From: JBIOJM01 sp044450785
Lineage (GTDB): Bacteria > Planctomycetota > Planctomycetia > Isosphaerales > Isosphaeraceae
Direction of reading: 5' to 3'
Length of the DNA stretch: 9,388 nt
NCBI GenBank assembly: GCA_044450785.1
Contig: JBIOJM010000379.1
Span: forward strand, 1-9,388
Part shown: positions 1 through 7,707 of the stretch, piece by piece
Layout: every line of letters starts with the position of its first letter
How positions within the stretch are numbered: the first letter of the stretch is position 1
Translations under genes and position numbers: made by a program
The notes under the pieces: model-generated
What the model was told of the DNA's origin: nothing
The model's input: the letters and a program-made list of their open reading frames with translations, nothing else
Database searches by the model: none

Positions 1-97
1 CGACAACACAATCCACGATTCGGGGTGCCAGATTGACATAGTATGGGCCGACAAGGTCGGAATAGCAAGGACCTGGCTCACATCTGTCTTAAATAAT
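1..97. other. Non-coding stretch downstream of the enolase-superfamily gene
   Basis: No supported gene. The only structure seen is a 5-bp hairpin CCGAC-AAG-GTCGG at 48-60, too weak and without a following T-run on the minus strand to be called a terminator. Confidence 0.5.
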
Positions 98-1510
98 TCA
101 GACACTTCTGGAAAAGGCGGCAGCCGGCAAGCTGCGTTCGATCTCGTCAACCCGGTAACCAAAGCCGGGACCGCGGATCGAGGTCAGGTCGAGACGACCC
201 CCGCGACGGCGGAAAAGCCCGGGATGAACCGCGGCCTCGGGCAGCGATGCCGCGGGATAAAACTGCATGCCGTTGCTCTCGACTCCCATGATCGTTCCCG
301 CGTGGGCGGCCAGGAGCACGTGGGAGACCTGCGCGAGCATCGGGTTCGAGAGGTCCTGGACCATCAAGGTCATCCCGTGAGCCTTCGCCCAGCAGAGCGA
401 GAGAATTGCTCCCGTCTGAGTCTTGCATGTCTTGAGCGCAACGCCCGTCCAGCCCAGCTCGCGGCCCAGACGGACGAAACGCCAGTCGTGGGCGCTCTCG
501 TCCATGAACAGCGGCTTCCGCGCCGACACGCTGTGCACGTCGATGCGATGGGCCTCGAGGTCGTAGGGGAATGGCTGCTCGACGTAGAGCAGCATCCCGT
601 AAATTCGCGGGTGCTCGTCCACAAGCTGGTCGAGGATCGCGTTCACATAAGCAGGGTCATCGACCGTGCAGTTGAAGTCGGCCGTCAGCCAGTCGACCTG
701 TTCCTCGATCGCGATCCGGCCGACCTTCCGGAGGCGCTCTTGATCCCATCGGGCATCGTCACCCCGCAGCTTGACCTTGAGGCACTTCAGGCCGTCGCGG
801 CGGATCCAATCGCGCAGCAGCACGGGATATCCGTCGTCCGGCTCGGTGCCGGTCAGCTCGTCTGGTTCGATCGGGTCCTTGCCGCCGATCAAGTGCCAGG
901 CCGGTATCGATTCGAGCCGGGGCCGGACCAGGAAAGCCTCGGGAAACAGCCCGGCAAACGAGATGTCGCTGCCTGGCACAGACGTCAGGAAATGGGCCAG
1001 GTCGAGGTTCATATATCGTTCGTTGTACGTCTCGTAGATCGATACGTCGTGGAGCATGCCGTATGCGTCGTGCAGCGCGAGGTCAAAGGCCGACGCGCAC
1101 ACCAGCGCACCCAGCAGGGGGACCGGCTCGGTCTTGGTCCGCTCGGATCGATTGAACGCATCCGACAGGCCAGGCAAGACGCCGTCCAGAAAACGATGCC
1201 CAACCTCCATCGGGTGGCCGGGCTCACACGGTGTCGAGAGCCAGGCCGCGGCGATCTGGAGGCAGAGCGCACGCAGCGCCCCGTGCCGCTCCTCGTAGCT
1301 GAGCCGGCTGGGCCAGACCCACTGGACCGAGAGCGGCGTCTCGCCCCAGCCGTCGGCTCGCCGGCCCAGACGATCCTGGACCGTCATCTTGACGCGCGCG
1401 CAAGTCACTTCGGTCGTGACCTCCGGGCCGAACTTGAGCGGCACCCGCGTCTTGATCGGCAGGAAAAAGAGCGAGATCGCAACGGGCCGGATATCAGTCG
1501 CCTTGGGCAT
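98..1510 (-). CDS. Enolase-superfamily enzyme (mandelate racemase / muconate lactonizing type), substrate unknown
   Basis: This 470-residue protein has the catalytic pattern of the muconate-lactonizing / dipeptide-epimerase branch of the enolase superfamily. These enzymes abstract a proton next to a carboxylate and hold the enolate on Mg2+. Visible in order (ATG numbering): KVK at 245-247; the metal ligands D278 (in DFN, with N280), E311 (in VEQP) and D337 (in MDES); and the opposite-face lysine K360 in LKTCK. All key residues are present, so it is probably active. It is longer than the usual 350-400 residues, with extra sequence at about 165-240 between the capping domain and the first catalytic strand. 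There is no signal peptide, so it is likely cytoplasmic. The ATG at 1510 is preferred over the in-frame TTG at 1516 because a GGAG lies 9 nt before the ATG but only 3 nt before the TTG. The start lies 6 nt after the stop of the upstream gene, implying co-transcription and translational coupling. The substrate cannot be read from the sequence. Confidence 0.9.
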   Translation of the reverse strand: MPKATDIRPVAISLFFLPIKTRVPLKFGPEVTTEVTCARVKMTVQDRLGRRADGWGETPLSVQWVWPSRLSYEERHGALRALCLQIAAAWLSTPCEPGHPMEVGHRFLDGVLPGLSDAFNRSERTKTEPVPLLGALVCASAFDLALHDAYGMLHDVSIYETYNERYMNLDLAHFLTSVPGSDISFAGLFPEAFLVRPRLESIPAWHLIGGKDPIEPDELTGTEPDDGYPVLLRDWIRRDGLKCLKVKLRGDDARWDQERLRKVGRIAIEEQVDWLTADFNCTVDDPAYVNAILDQLVDEHPRIYGMLLYVEQPFPYDLEAHRIDVHSVSARKPLFMDESAHDWRFVRLGRELGWTGVALKTCKTQTGAILSLCWAKAHGMTLMVQDLSNPMLAQVSHVLLAAHAGTIMGVESNGMQFYPAASLPEAAVHPGLFRRRGGRLDLTSIRGPGFGYRVDEIERSLPAAAFSRSV

Positions 1511-1516
1511 GATCAA

Positions 1517-4500
1517 TCACTCCGGTGAACGCTTCGGCCCGGCTGAGGCCAGGAAGGCGATCAGGTCCGCGAGGTCGCGGGGTTTCAGGTCCTTCTCGAC
1601 GCCTTCCGGCATGAGCGACTGCCCCGCGGCGGCCATCTCCTGGATCTCGGACCGGAGCAGCACGTCTTCCTTGCCGTCCTGCCGGCGCAAGGTCAGGGAG
1701 GTGCCTGACTCGTTGGCAATCAGGCCGTTCAAGACCCGGCCGTCGACGGTCGCGATCGTGAAGCTGGCGTACTTCGCCTCGAAAGCGCGGTTCGGGTCGA
1801 GGATCGCGATCAGCAGCGACTCGGGGGACTTGTCGTTCAAGGCGGCGAGGTCGGGCCCGACCTCGACTCCTTCGTTCCCGAGGCGGTGGCAGGAGGCACA
1901 CAGTTTCTTGAAGACGGCCGCGCCGGCGGCGTGGTCTCCCTTGATGCCGAGAGCCGGCCGAAACGAGTCGACGACCGCCTGCCGCGGTTTGGCCTGATGG
2001 GCGAAGACGGCCTCCGCGCGGGCCTTGATCGCCGGATCACGGCGCGACAGCAGCCGCTGCCGGCGGCCTGGGTCCAGCTCGGCCGCTGGGACGCAGCCGT
2101 CCTCCAGCGATGACATGAACGAGGCCGTCCAGGTCGAGCGGCTCAAGAGGACGTCGACGATGGCGCCGCGGACTTGCGGCGAGTGCCCTTTCCAATCATG
2201 GACGAGCAGGTCGGCGACCTTCGGGTCGGTCGTGCGGCCAAGCGCTGCCACGGCTGCTTGCTGCAAGTCGATCGCGACCTGGGGCCGGAGCAGACCCAAC
2301 AGCAGGTCGCGATCGGCCGGGTTCTTGGCGGCGGCGTGTCCCACGAGCCTCACGGCCGCGAGCCGGTCGGCTTCGCCGGCTGTGTCGTCCTGGATCAAGC
2401 GGCGGGAAGCGCTCCAGAGACCCGCGAATGGTTTGTCGAGATCGAGGCCCAGCGGCCTCCTGGCCCGGTCGCGGGCATCCACCAATCCGGCCAGCGCGGC
2501 GAACTGCCAGGGGGCGTAGCGGCCCCCCTGCCCCGCCGGCTCGCCGATCGATCGAGCCACTGCCGCGTTCAAGGTTCGATCCGGCAACGATCCCGCGAGG
2601 GCCAGCAGCGGCTCGACCATCGCCGGCGCGGTCGCGTCGCCCTCTCCGCCCCCGATCAGGTTCGCCAGCAGCGTTGTCACGTGCGGTACTGCCGAGCTCA
2701 AGACCGCGGCTCGCATCCACGGGTCGTGCCCATCCCGCCGCGCCAGCCGCGCCAGGGCAAGGCCGGCGCGACGGTCTTCCCAGTTGCCGAGCACGAGCGC
2801 CACCTGGAACCGGACTTGCGGATCGGCGTCGCCGGCGAGTCCGAGCATCGAGCCGGCGATCTTGGCGGAGGAGCCGAGCATCGGGCCGACCGCCGCGATC
2901 ACGCTGGTTCTCACTTCCGGGTGTGAATCCGTGAGACCGGCCAGCGCGGTCGGCTCATCGAGGCCGCCCAGATCGGCCAGCGTCCAGATCGCCTGGACGC
3001 GCGTCTTGGGCCGGCGAGCGGTTGACGCGAGCGTTCGCAGCGGCCCGATTGCGGTCCCGTCGTTGCGGTGCAGCAGCAGCCGCTGGGCCGTATCGCGCTG
3101 CCAGCCGCTGGGCGAGTCGAGCGCGGCCACCAGGCCCGCCGTATCAAGCCGATCCAGCCGCGGAATCGGCCGCGGATGCTTGTCAACCGGATAAACGCGA
3201 TAGATCCGCCCCTGCTCGCTGCCGGCCCTCAGGTCGAGCCGCTTCTCCCAATCGTCGGGGATCCATTCGGGGTGCTCGATAACGTACCGATACATGTCGG
3301 CGATCCAGAGCGCGCCGTCGGGACCGGTCTTGAGCATCGTCGGCCGGAACCAGTTGTCGCTCGAGGCCAGGAACTCGCGACCCGTTTCGTTCGGTCCGCG
3401 ACGGCCGCGGAAGCTCACACCGTCGGCCTCCAGCACGATCCGATGCACCAGGTTATGCACCGGCTCGCTGACAAACACACTGGTGGCAAACCACGGCCCA
3501 AACAGCTCGTCGCGGTACGGCGTCGGGCTGTTCGCCGAGGTGACGTGGTTGGCCATGTTCAGGTCGTTGAACCGCATGACCGTGCGGCTGACCGGATAGC
3601 ACCGGGTCTCGGGCTCGAGCGTCTGCCGCGGGTCGGGCGATGCGTAAAAAGGGTTGCGCCTCAGGTCCTTTTCGGCAAGCAGATAGTGCCACGCCCAGTT
3701 GGGGTTGTTGTTGCCGAACCAATGGCCCCAGTCGTCGCGGTGCCGGCCATACTGCGTCTGTCCGCTCTCGGCCTCGAACTCGCCGGTGTCGGGGCGAAAC
3801 CGGAAGTCGCGGCCGTTGATCGGGGTCCGCTTGCCCGTCTTCAGCGAGCGGACCACGCCGCCGCTGTCGCCGTTGGCGCCGTAGATCCACCCGTCCAGGC
3901 CCAGCTCGAAACCATTCAAGCGGTGTTGCTGGTTCCCCTCCACGAACCCGGTGTAGAGCACCTCGCGATGGTCGGCCTTGCCGTCACCGTCCCGGTCCTC
4001 GGCGTAGAAGATATCCGGGGCGCACGCGACCAGTACGCCGCTGCGCCACGGCATCACGCCGGTCGGGAAGCCGAGCCCCTCCAGGAAGGTCGTCTGCTGG
4101 TCGTACCGGCCGTCTCCATTGGTGTCTTCCAGGTACCGGACCACGCCCCCGAACTTCCCCTTGCCGTCGATGCCCAGGGGGTAGTCCCCCATCTCGACGA
4201 CCCAGAGCTTGCCGTCGGCCCCCCACTCAAACGCGATCGGATCCTTGACCAGAGGTTCGGTGGCGGTCAACTCGACCTTGAAACCGGGCTCGACGCGGAT
4301 CGATTTCAGCGACGCCTGGGGAGTCTTGCCCGCCGGCTCGAGGTCCTTGAGCAAATCGTTGAACGAGCGCCGATCGACCAGGTTGGGCAGCTTGGTCGTG
4401 TCTTCGTTCTGCCACCAGAGGTGCCGCGAGTGGACGAAGAAGCCGTTGTTGGTGCCGTCGCGGACGATCTTGGGCAGCGCTGCGGGTTCACCCGCCCTGC

Positions 4501-5788
4501 CCGCCATCACCTTGCGAGTCCAGCCCTTCTCATTCGATTCAAAGAGGTAGATCCCATATTCCCGATCGTTCGAGAACACGACGTCGAGGTTGCCGTCTTC
4601 GTCGAGGTCGACGAAGCGAAGGCCGGCGTCGCGGCCTTGGTCGTCGAGCCGGCGTGCCCCGGGCGGAAGTTTCCGGTCGTCGAGCCGATCGCCCCCGCGC
4701 GTCGGATCGACCTTGACGGCAACGTCGAGGTACCCATCGGTGTCGGCCAGCCGGATGCCGCCGTCCTTGCCGTGGACGGTTCGTAGCCGGTGCCCCACCG
4801 GCAGGTTCTTGTTCAACCGCTCCTGAGCTTCTCGGAAGTTCAGGAACTTGACCTTCTTGCCGTGCTTCGTGACGGCGTGATCGATCAGCTCGACCACCTG
4901 CTCGCTCTTGATCCAGCCATGCGGATGGAAGACGAGGTTGAAGACGCCTTGCTTGATGACGACGCAATCGAGTGCGGCCTTCAGGTCCGCGAGCGTCTTG
5001 GGGTTGGCCGGCTTGTTCAGGTTATTGCCTTCCCAGTCGCTGGGGACGATGCAGGGAAACTCCCAGCAGAGGCTGCCGATCACGTAGGGATAGGGGTAGT
5101 TCTCGATGGTGTTGACGAACGACGGAAAAGGGATGTACTTGCGAAACCGCTCCTTGCCGTCCGGATCGAAAACCAGCTCGCGCGGCAGGCTCGGGTCGTC
5201 GGGCGTGAGGACGGTGAACACCGAGGAATCGATCGAAAGGTGATGCCCACCCGGGCTGACCTTGTTGAAGATCTCGGCGAAGAACCGCGGGCTGACGGTG
5301 TTGAGCGAGTCGCAGCAGGGCATGCGGAAGGCGACCGGCTTGTTGCCCGGAATCCGGTTCATGAGGTCGACGCAGCCGTGGTACGTACGAGCCGCCGCGG
5401 CGAAGTCACCCTTCTGCAAGAGCGGGCAGGGGTGGGTCAGGGTGTGGCATTCGAGCGAAAGTCCTTCGCCAAGCCACGCCTGGAGCCGCGGGTCCTTGGG
5501 GTCGACCTGGTTGGTCATGATGCTCAAGGGCGCCCGGCCGTCGATCGCCTTGAGCCGGTTGAGGATCGGCCGGAGGAACGTCTCGTATCGCGCCGGGTCG
5601 CGCATGTCGTCGATGGCCAGCACGACCACCGCATCGACTCCCGGCTCGCCGACCCACTGAGGCGTGATCAGCTTGGGGAAGTCGCGATGTGGGTAATAAG
5701 GATTGAGGTCGTCGGCGCTCGCCGGCTGGCGAAGGCTCACTCCCATCAGGCACAACCAGGCGGCCAGGATTACGAGACGGCGTGGCAT
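1517..5788 (-). CDS. Exported fusion: deacetylase-like domain + FG-GAP-like segment + PVC-type dehydrogenase + HEAT-like repeats + PVC haem-binding domain
   Basis: A 1423-residue exported protein. Residues 1-25 form a signal peptide with a likely cut after ASA. Residues 50-330 resemble a CE4/NodB polysaccharide deacetylase: D60-D61, the HTLTH metal motif (H115, H119), FRMP at 154-157 and the late FHPH motif (H288, H290). Residues 340-415 look like an FG-GAP/VCBS segment with acidic DLDEDG-type loops. Residues 495-870 match the Pirellula/Verrucomicrobium membrane-bound dehydrogenase domain (propeller-like), with further acidic loops at 555-563 and 598-606. Residues 880-1260 are HEAT-like helical repeats. 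Residues 1285-1417 are the PVC-type haem domain, with C1297-x-x-C1300-H1301 and probable axial M1393 in LMPEG. The last three parts form a standard planctomycete unit thought to oxidise carbohydrates outside the cytoplasm and pass electrons to haem; the N-terminal enzyme-like domain is an addition. AGGAG lies 7 nt before the ATG. Domain calls are firm; the substrate is unknown. Confidence 0.95.
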   Translation of the reverse strand: MPRRLVILAAWLCLMGVSLRQPASADDLNPYYPHRDFPKLITPQWVGEPGVDAVVVLAIDDMRDPARYETFLRPILNRLKAIDGRAPLSIMTNQVDPKDPRLQAWLGEGLSLECHTLTHPCPLLQKGDFAAAARTYHGCVDLMNRIPGNKPVAFRMPCCDSLNTVSPRFFAEIFNKVSPGGHHLSIDSSVFTVLTPDDPSLPRELVFDPDGKERFRKYIPFPSFVNTIENYPYPYVIGSLCWEFPCIVPSDWEGNNLNKPANPKTLADLKAALDCVVIKQGVFNLVFHPHGWIKSEQVVELIDHAVTKHGKKVKFLNFREAQERLNKNLPVGHRLRTVHGKDGGIRLADTDGYLDVAVKVDPTRGGDRLDDRKLPPGARRLDDQGRDAGLRFVDLDEDGNLDVVFSNDREYGIYLFESNEKGWTRKVMAGRAGEPAALPKIVRDGTNNGFFVHSRHLWWQNEDTTKLPNLVDRRSFNDLLKDLEPAGKTPQASLKSIRVEPGFKVELTATEPLVKDPIAFEWGADGKLWVVEMGDYPLGIDGKGKFGGVVRYLEDTNGDGRYDQQTTFLEGLGFPTGVMPWRSGVLVACAPDIFYAEDRDGDGKADHREVLYTGFVEGNQQHRLNGFELGLDGWIYGANGDSGGVVRSLKTGKRTPINGRDFRFRPDTGEFEAESGQTQYGRHRDDWGHWFGNNNPNWAWHYLLAEKDLRRNPFYASPDPRQTLEPETRCYPVSRTVMRFNDLNMANHVTSANSPTPYRDELFGPWFATSVFVSEPVHNLVHRIVLEADGVSFRGRRGPNETGREFLASSDNWFRPTMLKTGPDGALWIADMYRYVIEHPEWIPDDWEKRLDLRAGSEQGRIYRVYPVDKHPRPIPRLDRLDTAGLVAALDSPSGWQRDTAQRLLLHRNDGTAIGPLRTLASTARRPKTRVQAIWTLADLGGLDEPTALAGLTDSHPEVRTSVIAAVGPMLGSSAKIAGSMLGLAGDADPQVRFQVALVLGNWEDRRAGLALARLARRDGHDPWMRAAVLSSAVPHVTTLLANLIGGGEGDATAPAMVEPLLALAGSLPDRTLNAAVARSIGEPAGQGGRYAPWQFAALAGLVDARDRARRPLGLDLDKPFAGLWSASRRLIQDDTAGEADRLAAVRLVGHAAAKNPADRDLLLGLLRPQVAIDLQQAAVAALGRTTDPKVADLLVHDWKGHSPQVRGAIVDVLLSRSTWTASFMSSLEDGCVPAAELDPGRRQRLLSRRDPAIKARAEAVFAHQAKPRQAVVDSFRPALGIKGDHAAGAAVFKKLCASCHRLGNEGVEVGPDLAALNDKSPESLLIAILDPNRAFEAKYASFTIATVDGRVLNGLIANESGTSLTLRRQDGKEDVLLRSEIQEMAAAGQSLMPEGVEKDLKPRDLADLIAFLASAGPKRSPE
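1520..1523 (-). promoter_or_regulatory. Ribosome-binding site of the enolase-superfamily gene, inside the upstream coding region
   Basis: GGAG on the minus strand lies 9 nt before the ATG at 1510. It overlaps the final codons of the upstream gene, immediately before its TGA at 1517-1519. This placement decides the start codon and suggests that a ribosome finishing the upstream protein re-initiates here. Confidence 0.7.
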
Positions 5789-5795
5789 GGCGACG

Positions 5796-5862
5796 CTCCT
5801 TGATGTCAGGAGGGGTCTCTGCCCACCGATCTGATGGAAACCATCCTCCGCGGGCCCCTCCT
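5796..5862 (-). promoter_or_regulatory. Leader of the fusion gene with alternative base-pairing around the ribosome-binding site
   Basis: In the minus-strand transcript three complementary blocks occur in order: AGGAGGGG (5862-5855), CCCCTCCT (5815-5808) and the Shine-Dalgarno AGGAG (5800-5796), 7 nt before the ATG at 5788. The middle block is an exact 8-nt complement of the first and also contains a 5-nt complement of the Shine-Dalgarno across a 7-nt loop. The two pairings exclude each other. A small perfect hairpin (GATGG/CCATC, 5833-5845) lies between the first and middle blocks. The pairings are visible in the sequence; a regulatory role is inference, and the transcription start is not known. 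Confidence 0.4.
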
Positions 5863-5978
5863 TGCTTTCAGGCTGGCGGGTTTCCGGCTTGTTGGCAAGG
5901 GGCTACTGTCGATACCATCAGGTTTCGACCGACCCGGTGATGACATCAGGCGAGGGCGTGAGTCGACCAGGACCCTCC

Positions 5979-6602
5979 ATGAAACCGCGGCTGATACTGG
6001 CCAGTGCGTCGCCGAGGCGGCGGCAACTGCTCGAAGACGCCGGCTATTGCTTTGAGGTTGACCCTTCGGACATCCATGAGCCTGAACCGGAGCCGGCGAC
6101 ATCGCCGTTCGCTTACGCGGCGCACCTGGCCTGGCGAAAGGCCGCCGAGGTCGCGGGGCGCCGCAATATGGGGTTGATCTTGGGGGTTGACACGGTCTGT
6201 GCCGTCGGAAACGCGATCCTCAACAAGCCGCTCGATCGGTCCGACGCCGAGCGGATGATCCGGCTGCAGGAGGGGCATGACACCGACGTGGTCTCCGGAA
6301 TCTGCCTCTATCGCGCGGATCGTCACGAATGGGTCGGTGCCGTCGAAGTGAGCGTCGTCCGGTTCAAACCGCTTAGCGACCGCGAGCGCGACGACTATCT
6401 CGACTCGGACCGCTGGCAGGGAAAGTCAGGCGCCTACGGCGTCCAGAACCGCGATCCGTTCGTCGCGCTCCTGCGAGGCAGTTTCTCGAATGTCGTCGGC
6501 CTGCCGATGGAACGCCTGGCCATTCTGCTTGGGAACTATCACGCCTTGACGTCAGCCGATTCGCCGGTCGCCTCGCCGGAAACGGGCCAGCGAGCCTGGT
6601 AA
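5979..6602 (+). CDS. maf: Maf family nucleotide pyrophosphatase (dTTP/UTP pyrophosphatase-like)
   Basis: A 207-residue protein of normal length for the Maf/HAM1-like fold. The family hydrolyses nucleoside triphosphates, including modified ones, to the monophosphate and pyrophosphate, and is linked to clearing unwanted nucleotides and to septum control. Visible motifs are the N-terminal SASPRRR loop (S9-R15), K54, the catalytic DTV beginning at D71, NKP at 82-84, K149, YGVQ ending at Q156, and NVVGLP at 171-176. The GAYGVQ and NVVGLP pattern resembles the YhdE (dTTP/UTP) subgroup rather than the YceF (m7GTP) subgroup. The ATG at 5979 follows AGGA at 5969-5972 and gives the canonical Maf N-terminus; the open frame extends upstream to 5862 but codes nothing Maf-like there. 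The next gene starts 36 nt after the stop on the same strand, so the two are probably co-transcribed. The protein should be cytoplasmic. Confidence 0.95.
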   Translation: MKPRLILASASPRRRQLLEDAGYCFEVDPSDIHEPEPEPATSPFAYAAHLAWRKAAEVAGRRNMGLILGVDTVCAVGNAILNKPLDRSDAERMIRLQEGHDTDVVSGICLYRADRHEWVGAVEVSVVRFKPLSDRERDDYLDSDRWQGKSGAYGVQNRDPFVALLRGSFSNVVGLPMERLAILLGNYHALTSADSPVASPETGQRAW

Positions 6603-6638
6603 ACGGTGCTCGAACGGCATTCTTCACGGAGTCATCGC

Positions 6639-7673
6639 ATGGGACGGCTTCTGATCCGGCGTGCTCACGACTTGAAACGCGTGCTCGAGTACCTCGTGCT
6701 TCCACTCCTGATTGTCGGAGTCATGGGCGGACTGACCGTTCCATTCCTCCAACGACTTCGCACCGTGGAGGCCAGCGCCGCCATGTTCGCCTCCCCTGCT
6801 CCGATCGACGGCAAGCGCGCGTATGGATACCTCAAACAGATCTGCGACATCGGCCCGCGGACGGCCGGCTCGGAAGCCAACGCTCGTCAGCGCAAACTGG
6901 TCGCCGATCATTTCGCAAAGCAGGGCGGAAAGGTCCGAGAGCAACCGTTCCGGGCGCTGCACCCGGTGACCGGCGAAAAACTGGTGATGGCCAACTTGAT
7001 CGGATCGTGGAAGCCAGACAGCCTCCAGCGGGTCGTGATCGGCGCCCACTACGATACCCGTCCGCACCCCGACCAAGAGGATGAGCCGGCTCGTCAAAAG
7101 CTCCCCTTCCTGGGCGCCAATGACGGAGCATCCGGTGTGGCGGTCCTCATGGAAATCGCCAATCACCTCAACACCTTGGAGACGCCATGGGGCGTCGACC
7201 TGGTCCTTTTCGACGGTGAAGAGCTGGTCTTCGGAAACGATCCGCGCGTGGGCGAGTACTTCCTCGGCTCCAATGAGTTCGGGCGGATTTATGCCGATCA
7301 GCGTGACCGGCGACGGTCGAAGATGAAGTACGTGGCCGGTCTGGTGCTCGACATGGTCGGCGGCCGCGACCTCAAGATCAACCAGGAGCCGACCAGCTCG
7401 AGAGAGGCTCCCGACCTGGTCCGCGAGGTCTGGGCCGTGGCGCGCGGTCTGGATGCCAGGTCCTTCCGCTTCCGTGAAGGTCGAGAAGTCCTCGACGACC
7501 ACCTCGCCCTCCTGCGAGCAGGCATCCCGGCCATCGACATCATCGACTTTGATTACCCTTTCTGGCACAAAGCCGATGACTTGCCGGAGAATTGCTCGGC
7601 CGAGAGCCTGGCCGAAGTCGGCCGGGTGGTCACGGCCTGGCTCGCCCTTCCCCGGCACCGCACCCGCCGCTAG
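6639..7673 (+). CDS. Membrane-anchored M28 family metallopeptidase, glutaminyl-peptide cyclotransferase-like
   Basis: A 344-residue protein. A basic N-terminus is followed by one hydrophobic segment (about 15-37) that should act as an uncleaved anchor, placing the catalytic domain outside the cytoplasm. The metal-site pattern of M28 is complete: HYD (H137, D139), ND (D162), GEE (E194, E195), LDM (D238), DDH (286-288) and WH (W309-H310). The C-terminal part, DDH..LR.G.P followed by P.WH..DD..EN, is strikingly like animal glutaminyl cyclase, whose zinc ligands are Asp, Glu and His and whose catalytic Glu precedes the zinc-binding Glu. It could therefore cyclise N-terminal glutamine to pyroglutamate, or be an aminopeptidase; sequence alone does not decide. 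The ATG at 6639 is preferred because GGAG (6628-6631) lies 7 nt before it; a GTG at 6606 is an alternative with no clear site. It follows maf and converges on the glycosyltransferase gene that ends at 7708. Confidence 0.92.
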   Translation: MGRLLIRRAHDLKRVLEYLVLPLLIVGVMGGLTVPFLQRLRTVEASAAMFASPAPIDGKRAYGYLKQICDIGPRTAGSEANARQRKLVADHFAKQGGKVREQPFRALHPVTGEKLVMANLIGSWKPDSLQRVVIGAHYDTRPHPDQEDEPARQKLPFLGANDGASGVAVLMEIANHLNTLETPWGVDLVLFDGEELVFGNDPRVGEYFLGSNEFGRIYADQRDRRRSKMKYVAGLVLDMVGGRDLKINQEPTSSREAPDLVREVWAVARGLDARSFRFREGREVLDDHLALLRAGIPAIDIIDFDYPFWHKADDLPENCSAESLAEVGRVVTAWLALPRHRTRR

Positions 7674-7707
7674 TCGTGCGCCTTCATCCTGCGGGCATGG
7701 TTCAAAT

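Noticed and set aside
48..60. Hairpin CCGAC-AAG-GTCGG as terminator of the minus-strand operon
   Set aside because: Only 5 bp and not followed by a T-run in the direction of transcription.
224..1528. Open frame of 434 codons on the plus strand opposite the enolase-superfamily gene
   Set aside because: Arg/Val/Asp-rich composition without motifs, antisense to a gene with all catalytic residues; a GC-driven shadow.
4578..4611. Acidic DLDEDG-type loops in the fusion protein as EF-hand or dockerin domains
   Set aside because: The loops at residues 394-402, 555-563 and 598-606 are far apart and fit calcium-binding loops of propeller/FG-GAP folds better than paired EF-hands.
3068..4786. Open frame of 572 codons on the plus strand opposite the fusion gene
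   Set aside because: It lies antisense to a strongly supported protein; the G/C-biased third positions of that gene remove stops on the other strand. No recognisable domain is seen.
5892..5918. Promoter-like TTGGCA ... TACCAT upstream of maf
   Set aside because: The spacing is 15 nt and the -10 match is poor; planctomycete promoter consensus is too uncertain to call it.
5862..5978. N-terminal extension of maf from a TTG at 5862
   Set aside because: The extra 39 residues have no Maf similarity, and the ATG at 5979 has its own AGGA and gives the canonical N-terminus.
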